Of a DNA stretch of 11,341 bases, positions 1-5,895 are shown in pieces. Position 1 is the first letter of the stretch. Each line of letters starts with the position of its first letter. The position numbers and the translations under genes were made by a program. This DNA comes from an uncultured Marinicella sp. (GTDB lineage: Bacteria > Pseudomonadota > Gammaproteobacteria > Xanthomonadales > Marinicellaceae), in assembly GCA_938008005.1 (NCBI GenBank), contig CALLLZ010000323.1, positions 1-11,341 of the forward strand, given 5' to 3'. The notes under the pieces were generated by a model that saw only the letters and a program-made list of their open reading frames with translations, ran no database searches and had not been told where the DNA came from.

Positions 1-636
1 GGTCAATAAAGACTTTCAAAATAAATTCAAAAAAAATAGCTCTTAATTACATACTCGTAAAACAGCCTCAAACCTTGTCAAAATAATTGAAATAAAGTGA
101 AAATAAATGATAAAGTCCATTTCTAAGAGTCCATTTTTACGATCTGAAGAATAATTATCAAACAATCTCTTGTCAAGAACTTTAAAGAACTGTGTCATGA
201 TTTTATGTCAAAAAAATTACACCTTGAACAACTTTTATAACACAATTTTTATCTGGCACGAATGTATGTCGATTAATTGTGCATATAATTAGTCATGCCT
301 ACTAAATGATGAAACCGTTTAAAACTGCCATTGCAGTTGGTAGAAAACGAACCCAATGAATATAAAAACAGTTAACTCTAATCATTCATTTTTCATGAAG
401 TTAATTATCAAAAAATTCGAATAACATTTCATACAAATCAAACTTACAATTATTAATAAGGTTGCCAATTGGTATAAAAATGTAAATGGTGGAATATTTA
501 GGCAGTTTTATCCGCTATTTAATCAAATCCGAAGTACATGCCAGTTTGCGGAGCTTCAAAATATCATCAACCACCATCAAGTAAGACAATGTTTTAATCA
601 TTGAATTGTCACATCAAACTAGAAAACCAAAAAATC
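1..636. other. AT-rich intergenic stretch without a gene
   Basis: No open reading frame of convincing length or codon content is seen on either strand in these 636 bases, which are strikingly AT-rich and full of A and T runs. Small structures exist: a 9-base direct repeat AGTCCATTT at 114-122 and 128-136 (period 14), a 7-bp inverted repeat CACAATT/AATTGTG at 241-247 and 275-281, an 8-bp palindrome CCAATTGG at 465-472, and a TATAAT-like hexamer at 284-289 without a matching -35 box. Just past the operon end, GACAAT at 585-590 pairs with ATTGTC at 605-610, but no T-run follows, so no intrinsic terminator can be called. The left part may be the upstream region of a gene outside the window. Confidence 0.6.
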
Positions 637-1992
637 TTAAAACTGATAACGAATGCGACTATAAACATTACTGGAATCTTCAAATTGACCAAAAAAAGTA
701 TGAGGGTCTTTGCCAGTAAAAACACTGGCTCCCAAAATAAACTGCCAGCTGTCATTGTACCGATAGTTAATTGAGGGGCGCCAATAGCTGTCTTCATCAG
801 TGGGCGAATAGAATACAAATAATGACCAAGTAAGCTTGTCTTGCTGAGTTAAATAGGTCAACCGATTAGTGATGACTTGTCTATTCTGCTCAGGTTCAGT
901 CTGCGGGAACAGTGAATGAGTACGCAGTCGGTCATAATGCATGCTATGTTCAATATAGTACTGGATACCCCAGTTGAATTTTTTAAACAATTCACGTTCA
1001 TAACCCATTAAAGCTCGCCATTGAGAGTTTGGTATAAATGGATTGTCACCTGCTTGGTCATCCAATGCCTGATGATAACCAATTTCAATGTTATAAAGCC
1101 CTTTTCCTATCCCGCTTTGAAGGCTGGCACCAAAAACATTCTTTTGAGGAAAATAAACCTGCATGGCATTATCGACACCCGTTGGAGATTTAGCGATGCC
1201 ATGATAAGCATACAAAGCCAATTGGTTGCTTTTGGTTTTTTTAAATAAACGCAGTGCATATTCAGCTTGATGTGTATTTCTCGGATTGATCACTTCAAAC
1301 CCACCCACTTGATTTTGAGCCAATGGATAAAATAAAGAAAATCGTTCACCATTAATAAAACGATCAGGTTCTGCTATTGGTGTGATGACTAAATCAAAAT
1401 TGAAAGCTTTAAAATAACTGGTAACACGCAACGCATCTATCGGCGCTTTCAAGTAACTGGCATCTCGTCCACTGAAAAACGACACCCAATCTTTTGGAAA
1501 CAGGTCGTTGATAAACAACAAATCACCAGTACCCCAAGTACTAATTTGTCGACCTAAAACCACATCAGTTTGGTCAAACAAAGAAAATTTGATGTTTAAC
1601 TCACGTAGGTCGAATACCAATTCATCACCAGTATCGGCAGCAGCATCAAACCACAGATCAAAATCTAAATTAACATCGAAAGACTCATGAATATAATCAT
1701 AACTCTGATGCCAACGGACCTCATTGAGGCTGCTTTGATCAAAGAACAATCGATCATTGTTATACTTTTCACCCAAGCCTAGCTCAATAAACCCTGAATG
1801 TGACCATGGTGATTCATTACTGTCCCAATCGTCACTCCATTCGTCAACCTTTACATCAGCCACTTCTTCATCTTTGTGCGGTTCTTCTGTCCAATTCTCT
1901 GTTTCAGACTGTCCTGAGATATTCACTTGCGCATACAAATGTCCTGCATTCATCAACAGTAGATAGGACAAAAAGATAACAGGCTTATTCAC
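637..1992 (-). CDS. Outer-membrane beta-barrel protein, third gene of RND/LolA-like operon
   Basis: This 451-residue protein begins with a hydrophobic signal peptide (residues about 4-20, likely cleaved near LYA-Q). A short, very acidic, Trp-containing linker follows (about 30-62), and the rest alternates polar and aromatic residues as in a transmembrane beta-barrel, ending in SRIRYQF with the terminal Phe expected of an outer-membrane insertion signal. A conserved-looking block around 143-186 contains VLGRQ, TWGTGD, NDLFPKDW and YLKAP. The start is GTG (1992-1990), 7 nt after the stop of the upstream LolA-like gene, with no clear Shine-Dalgarno, which suggests translational coupling. Genes of this kind commonly follow LolA-like and MMPL genes. 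I infer that it is the outer-membrane partner of the exporter. It resembles DUF1302-type barrels in general style, but the exact family is not certain. Confidence 0.8.
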   Translation of the reverse strand: MNKPVIFLSYLLLMNAGHLYAQVNISGQSETENWTEEPHKDEEVADVKVDEWSDDWDSNESPWSHSGFIELGLGEKYNNDRLFFDQSSLNEVRWHQSYDYIHESFDVNLDFDLWFDAAADTGDELVFDLRELNIKFSLFDQTDVVLGRQISTWGTGDLLFINDLFPKDWVSFFSGRDASYLKAPIDALRVTSYFKAFNFDLVITPIAEPDRFINGERFSLFYPLAQNQVGGFEVINPRNTHQAEYALRLFKKTKSNQLALYAYHGIAKSPTGVDNAMQVYFPQKNVFGASLQSGIGKGLYNIEIGYHQALDDQAGDNPFIPNSQWRALMGYERELFKKFNWGIQYYIEHSMHYDRLRTHSLFPQTEPEQNRQVITNRLTYLTQQDKLTWSLFVFYSPTDEDSYWRPSINYRYNDSWQFILGASVFTGKDPHTFFGQFEDSSNVYSRIRYQF

Positions 1993-1999
1993 TGCTGAT

Positions 2000-2797
2000 T
2001 TATTGTTTAGCTTTTTTTTGTCTGGCTAACCATTTTTTCGGCGGGTTTCGCAATGAACGTAAACCAAACACGGCTTCATCCATTCCCAGATCATAAGCTG
2101 GCTGACGAAACTCTAACAAAGTATATCCACCTGTTTTCAGGTTTGAAACTTTAGATTTCATAACGGTAGGGTAACCTTGTACCTCTATCACTTCGAGCAC
2201 CTCTACCCTGCGGTACAGTTCATCTGATTGATTATAATATTCGATCAACATCGGCAAGTAATTTTGTCTATTAATTTGCATCGTGTAGTAGCTAAACTCT
2301 ACTTCACTTGGTGTTTTTGCTGTACTTTTAATGTAATACAAATCATCATCTTGTTTAACCAGCGTGTGGTTATCAATACTCGGATTCCGACCAGAAACGT
2401 CTTCATAGAAAAAATCGGATCCTACAAAACTGGTGCGATTATCAGATGAAGAAATTCTTTTCTCTAAATCCAATGCGGGTAAATACAACCATCGATCATC
2501 TTCATTTTTGATTTTTTTATGAACCATGAATACCGTACCCTTGACATCTGAAGGCCTGTTAAAAACCACCAAGAAATTTTGATCCGCCCCTTCTTCTAGG
2601 TCTTTTCTAAGAATGACAAATTGACGCAGTTGTTTATTTCCTTTTGCATCAACTATCATCATTCGTGCATCAGAACGACCATCGTTTCCTGCATAAAATG
2701 AAGCCAAATTGGCTTGATCTATGATGGTTTCTATTTGACTTGCATCAACAATTTCGATCGTTGTTAGCAAAGTTAATATGCCTAATAATTTATTCAT
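2000..2797 (-). CDS. LolA-like outer-membrane lipoprotein-sorting family protein
   Basis: This is a periplasmic protein of the LolA_like family (annotated as outer membrane lipoprotein-sorting protein, PF17131 type), which is distinct from true LolA and usually partnered with MMPL/RND exporters. It is about 265 residues long, with a signal peptide ending near VDA-S. Family hallmarks seen are DRWLYLPALDLEKRIS, TSFVGSDFFYEDVSGR, and a C-terminal LEFRQPAYDLGMDEAVFGLRS-like segment split by short loops. These proteins form a half-barrel with a hydrophobic cavity, so carrying a lipid or lipid-anchored cargo from the inner-membrane pump toward the outer membrane is the likely role. Start choice: an ATG at 2803 lies only 2 nt from GAGG, while the ATG at 2797 has the same GAGG 8 nt upstream, so the second is preferred. 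It lies 21 nt downstream of the RND gene. Confidence 0.88.
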   Translation of the reverse strand: MNKLLGILTLLTTIEIVDASQIETIIDQANLASFYAGNDGRSDARMMIVDAKGNKQLRQFVILRKDLEEGADQNFLVVFNRPSDVKGTVFMVHKKIKNEDDRWLYLPALDLEKRISSSDNRTSFVGSDFFYEDVSGRNPSIDNHTLVKQDDDLYYIKSTAKTPSEVEFSYYTMQINRQNYLPMLIEYYNQSDELYRRVEVLEVIEVQGYPTVMKSKVSNLKTGGYTLLEFRQPAYDLGMDEAVFGLRSLRNPPKKWLARQKKAKQ

Positions 2798-2803
2798 ATT
2801 CAT

Positions 2804-2810
2804 TTCCTCA
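2804..2810 (-). promoter_or_regulatory. Ribosome binding site deciding the LolA-like start
   Basis: The minus strand reads TGAGGAA here. The spacing from GAGG is 2 nt to the ATG at 2803 and 8 nt to the in-frame ATG at 2797. The second is normal spacing, so translation probably starts at 2797. Confidence 0.6.
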
Positions 2811-2818
2811 AGCGCATT

Positions 2819-5326
2819 TTATTTGAATACCAACGATCTCAACAACTTCAACATCGCCGGCAACATAAGCAAAGTGACCAATGCAGAAACAACCATAATC
2901 GTCGCTAAGAAGAAGCCTACAGTCACATAAGGTAACAATGGCGCAAACAACAGCGGTGTAAATCCAATGGCTATCACCACGGCATTCTTACTGATGGCAG
3001 CAGCGGGCTCTTTAAACATGGTTTGCATGGTAAGTTCGAAACTTTTATTTTTTGCATGAATATCACGAGCCCTCTGTAAAAAATGTATGGCAAAGTCCAC
3101 AGACAAACCGAGAGTTAACGCAGATAACACAGCTATTGGCATGTCATAGTCTTTACCCACCCATCCAATCAACCCATAGATAAAAACAATGGTTAATGTC
3201 AAAGGTAACATTGCCAAAAAACCAAACAATACGCTGCGAAAAAGAAACACCATCATTAGGAAAACAACAATAAATGCACTGACCAAACTCTTGCCCATAC
3301 CTGCCACCATTTCTTCTTGCCAAACTTTATTCAGAAAAGTTTTACCAGCCCAATTGATACTAATACCGCTAGCCGGTGGGTTATGAGAAATGTAATCATT
3401 CATATGATCAACAACAGCACTCATGTCTTGATTGTCACCGCTTTTGAGTTGTACCCAAACCACTGTACTGGTATAACTTTTGGTTACGAAGTGCCACAAA
3501 TCCTGTGGCCTATGAGATGACTGGTATTGTAATAAGGTTTGCGCCACACCTGCTTTTGTTTTTGGTAAAACAAATGCTTGATCACCACCACCGGCTAATT
3601 CCCGATTAACAGTTTTTACTATATCTGCCAGTGAATTTGATTTGCCAACCAAACCGCTTTGGCCCAACGCCACTTGTAATTGAGTCACATAATCCAGACT
3701 ATTGGGCGATTTAAAAACAGCCAATTGATTCTGCTTATGCTCAATCAATTTAATTAATTGGCTGAGCTCAATTGCCAGTTGATCTGTGGCATCAAACAAT
3801 TTGTCTTCAGTCCAAAATAAAAGTTCATTCAATTGTTGCTCAAAGCTGGTCTGTTGTGCCTTAATGTTTTTAATTTGACGTTGTATCTCTTGACCAGAAT
3901 CATTCAGCTGACTATAGAATGACTTTTCAATTGAATCAGTTTCAGCTTCAAGAACTAAATAAGCATCATAAGTTCCAGCAAAATGATCATTCAAAACTTT
4001 ATCGGCTACTCGTATGGGATGATCTGTTTTGAACCACCTAATAGGATTGTCATTGATTTTGATTTGTAAAACACCCCAAATACTGATAATAAAAACTGCA
4101 ACAAAAATGACAATTACAAACTTATTATGCTTTAAGCTAAATTGGCTCATACCCTTCACAAAGCCAGATAACTTAGATTTACTGTGATGCAAACGCTGTA
4201 AAGAGTCTAATGACTCTTTCTTTAAAGACATCAGGTAAGCTGGAATGAACAAAATGGTCAGCACAAATGCCAGTAAAATTCCTGACCCTACAAATGCCCC
4301 AAATATTTGCACCGGTGGAATCGGTGTCAACATCAAGGAAAAGAAGCCAACTGCTGAAGTTACGCTGGTAAACAACATTGGTTTAAACAAATTAGCTACA
4401 ACCGTTTTAACAACTGCCTCACGATCACTATCCACATGATACTTTTCAACAAACTCAGACATGATATGTATGGAATCAACCACTGCTATTGGCATCAAAA
4501 AAATGGCAATCATTGAACTCATGATATGAACCGTAAAACCCATGCCAATCATGGTCCCCATAATCACAATAACAGTCACCATAGCGACAATCATCGGAGC
4601 TGCTATGAATTTAAAATTCCTAAAGAAATACCACAACAACACAAAAATCATTAAACCAGCCAAAGGCGCTGAAACACCCATTTGGACAAACATTTGGTAG
4701 CCAAAAGTGTCTTCAGCGACAGGTAAGCCTGTGATATGGTACTCATCTTCCGAGTCCAATGAATCAATGATGGTTTGGATTTCAGTAGATATACGGTAAC
4801 TCTGATTTTTATCCGCAATTGGTACATATATACTGGTGGCTTTATGATCACTAGAGACCAAGGTGTTTTTTAACAACGGCAATCGATCCACAGACTCAGC
4901 CAACGACTCAATATCAGCATCGCTTGTAGGTGCTTGTTTCATCAGCCATTCAAATTGAATACTACCCGGACCAGATTGTTTAATGTTATCTACACTTGAC
5001 AGTGACATTAAATCATAATCAATAACACCATCCACATGTCCTATTTGATCAGTTAACTTTAACAACGCTTGTAAAGACTTTTGGTTATAAACACCTTCTG
5101 TGGCTCGATTTACAGCACCAACAACAATCATGTCATGCAAGTTAAACTGCGATTTAATTTGGTTATGAAATTGCCGGTCAATTTGCTTGACTGGCAACAT
5201 ATTTTCAGGGTCTGTATCGATTTGAATCTTTGAAATCAGAGCAGCAGTTACTATTGACAAAACAAATACCCAGAAAAAAATCACTCTGGGTTTTTTAATG
5301 CCGTAATTAGAAAGTTGTTGTTGCAT
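2819..5326 (-). CDS. RND superfamily MMPL-type exporter
   Basis: This 835-residue inner-membrane transporter has the RND twofold layout: TM1 at about 15-33, a periplasmic domain at about 34-212, TM2-6 at about 215-366, a cytoplasmic linker, TM7 at about 402-421, a second periplasmic domain at about 422-678, and TM8-12 at about 680-830. The fourth-helix-type motifs PIAVVDSIHI (Asp284) and LGLSVDFAIHF (Asp744) are the acidic residues expected for proton coupling in MMPL/HpnN-like pumps. Residues about 463-540 of the second periplasmic domain are rich in Gln, Glu, Lys and spaced hydrophobics and look like a long helical hairpin. This is in the same place (after TM7) as the coiled-coil insert of mycobacterial MmpL4/5. 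The family exports lipids and other hydrophobic molecules, but the substrate here is unknown. The start ATG has no obvious Shine-Dalgarno. The -10 box lies about 28 nt upstream, implying a short leader of about 20 nt. It is the first gene of the operon with the LolA-like and barrel genes. Confidence 0.92.
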   Translation of the reverse strand: MQQQLSNYGIKKPRVIFFWVFVLSIVTAALISKIQIDTDPENMLPVKQIDRQFHNQIKSQFNLHDMIVVGAVNRATEGVYNQKSLQALLKLTDQIGHVDGVIDYDLMSLSSVDNIKQSGPGSIQFEWLMKQAPTSDADIESLAESVDRLPLLKNTLVSSDHKATSIYVPIADKNQSYRISTEIQTIIDSLDSEDEYHITGLPVAEDTFGYQMFVQMGVSAPLAGLMIFVLLWYFFRNFKFIAAPMIVAMVTVIVIMGTMIGMGFTVHIMSSMIAIFLMPIAVVDSIHIMSEFVEKYHVDSDREAVVKTVVANLFKPMLFTSVTSAVGFFSLMLTPIPPVQIFGAFVGSGILLAFVLTILFIPAYLMSLKKESLDSLQRLHHSKSKLSGFVKGMSQFSLKHNKFVIVIFVAVFIISIWGVLQIKINDNPIRWFKTDHPIRVADKVLNDHFAGTYDAYLVLEAETDSIEKSFYSQLNDSGQEIQRQIKNIKAQQTSFEQQLNELLFWTEDKLFDATDQLAIELSQLIKLIEHKQNQLAVFKSPNSLDYVTQLQVALGQSGLVGKSNSLADIVKTVNRELAGGGDQAFVLPKTKAGVAQTLLQYQSSHRPQDLWHFVTKSYTSTVVWVQLKSGDNQDMSAVVDHMNDYISHNPPASGISINWAGKTFLNKVWQEEMVAGMGKSLVSAFIVVFLMMVFLFRSVLFGFLAMLPLTLTIVFIYGLIGWVGKDYDMPIAVLSALTLGLSVDFAIHFLQRARDIHAKNKSFELTMQTMFKEPAAAISKNAVVIAIGFTPLLFAPLLPYVTVGFFLATIMVVSALVTLLMLPAMLKLLRSLVFK

Positions 5327-5353
5327 GTCATGTGTTAGATAAAAATCGCGAAC

Positions 5354-5383
5354 ATTATATATTAGCTTTAACTAATATCACAA
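5354..5383 (-). promoter_or_regulatory. Promoter of the RND/LolA-like/barrel operon
   Basis: On the minus strand TTGTGA (5383-5378) and a perfect TATAAT (5359-5354) are separated by 18 bp. The -35 matches consensus at four of six positions. Transcription would begin near 5347, about 20 nt before the ATG of the RND gene. The spacer is occupied by an inverted repeat, so a protein bound there would block RNA polymerase. Confidence 0.65.
5359..5378. promoter_or_regulatory. Probable ArsR operator: perfect 7-bp inverted repeat inside the promoter spacer
   Basis: The sequence is ATATTAG-CTTTAA-CTAATAT, two perfect 7-bp arms with a 6-bp centre. It lies between the -35 and -10 of the RND operon and touches both boxes. 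Dimeric ArsR-family repressors bind AT-rich inverted repeats of about this size overlapping core promoters, and an arsR-type gene starts 70 bp away. Binding is inferred. Confidence 0.6.
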
Positions 5384-5392
5384 CAGTTGTGA
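5378..5392. promoter_or_regulatory. Second palindrome over the -35 box
   Basis: TCACAAC-A-GTTGTGA is a perfect 15-bp palindrome with a one-base centre. It abuts the spacer repeat and contains the minus-strand -35 hexamer. It is different in sequence from the neighbouring repeat, so it may serve a different regulator or a second mode of binding. No regulator is assigned. Confidence 0.45.
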
Positions 5393-5396
5393 CTTA

Positions 5397-5428
5397 TTGA
5401 CTTTTAATGCAAAATAGCATGGTTTAAA
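5397..5428 (+). promoter_or_regulatory. Possible promoter of the arsR-family gene
   Basis: TTGACT at 5397-5402 is a good -35, but the best -10 candidate is TTTAAA at 5423-5428, with an upstream TG (5420-5421) as in extended -10 promoters. The spacer is 20 bp, longer than normal, so the call is weak. If it is right, the leader before the ATG at 5448 is only about 13 nt and the operators lie just upstream of this promoter. Confidence 0.3.
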
Positions 5429-5447
5429 AACTTAGCATAATGAAGAA

Positions 5448-5768
5448 ATGAACCAATCAATGGAAGAAATGTTGATACATTCTGGCCCTGCTTCAGATAT
5501 GTTAAAACTTATATCGAATCAAAAAAGATTATTGATACTGTGTTTATTACATGAAAAAGAAATGTCCGTCTCAGAATTAAATGGCACATTGAATCAACTC
5601 AGTCAATCAGCTTTATCACAACACTTAGCCCAATTGCGCGAAGCCAATTTAGTTCAAATCAGGCGTGATGCCCAAACCATTTATTATTCATTAACAGACA
5701 GTAAAGCGGTACAGGTGATTCATTTACTTCATGATTTATACTGTCAAGAAGAATGCCCTACTGACTGA
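5448..5768 (+). CDS. ArsR-family repressor, BigR/SqrR/YgaV-like persulfide or redox sensor
   Basis: This 106-residue winged-helix protein has the ArsR fold: NQKRLLILCLL (about 24-34), a recognition region SQSALSQHLAQLREANLV (about 52-69), the wing IRRDAQTIYYSL, and a C-terminal dimer helix ending HDLYC. It lacks the ELCVCDL-type metal site of ArsR/SmtB members. Instead Cys32 (in ILC) and Cys99 (in LYC) sit at the positions of the two conserved cysteines of BigR, SqrR and YgaV, with nearly the same separation (67 residues here, about 66 there). In those proteins the pair forms a tetrasulfide or disulfide and the repressor leaves DNA. A third Cys103 follows. It is divergent from the RND operon, with inverted repeats in the shared gap, so it probably represses that operon and itself. 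The Shine-Dalgarno is weak (GAAG). A metal sensor with another site cannot be excluded. Confidence 0.85.
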   Translation: MNQSMEEMLIHSGPASDMLKLISNQKRLLILCLLHEKEMSVSELNGTLNQLSQSALSQHLAQLREANLVQIRRDAQTIYYSLTDSKAVQVIHLLHDLYCQEECPTD

Positions 5769-5799
5769 TGCCAAAGCGCGTTTGCCCCTAACGACATCT

Positions 5800-5813
5800 G
5801 ATTAAAATTAATC
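5800..5813. promoter_or_regulatory. Palindrome upstream of the DUF5916 gene
   Basis: GATTAA-AA-TTAATC is a perfect 6-bp inverted repeat 83 bp before the preferred start of the next gene. It differs from the operators in the arsR/RND gap. It could be an operator of another regulator, but AT-rich palindromes arise easily by chance. No good sigma70 promoter is apparent around it: a TATAAC at 5841-5846 lacks a convincing -35. Confidence 0.25.
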
Positions 5814-5885
5814 TGTTACTTTTGGGGGATTGGTGACGTTTATAACCATCAATTACAATTCATTTTTGGTTATGATCAATTTCAT

Positions 5886-5889
5886 AGGG
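5886..5889 (+). promoter_or_regulatory. Ribosome binding site supporting the start at 5896
   Basis: AGGG lies 6 nt before the ATG at 5896, whose product opens with a standard signal peptide. In-frame alternatives upstream are TTG 5830, GTG 5833 and ATG 5872. They would add a 22-residue or shorter leader that spoils the signal peptide. Confidence 0.5.
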
Positions 5890-5895
5890 TGTGGT

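Noticed and set aside
284..289. TATAAT as a promoter in the left intergenic region
   Set aside because: No -35 or extended -10 element is at a workable distance, no reading frame follows, and such hexamers are expected by chance in DNA this AT-rich.
585..610. Hairpin GACAAT/ATTGTC as terminator of the RND operon
   Set aside because: The stem is 6 bp and AT-rich with a 14-nt loop, and no T-run follows in the direction of transcription.
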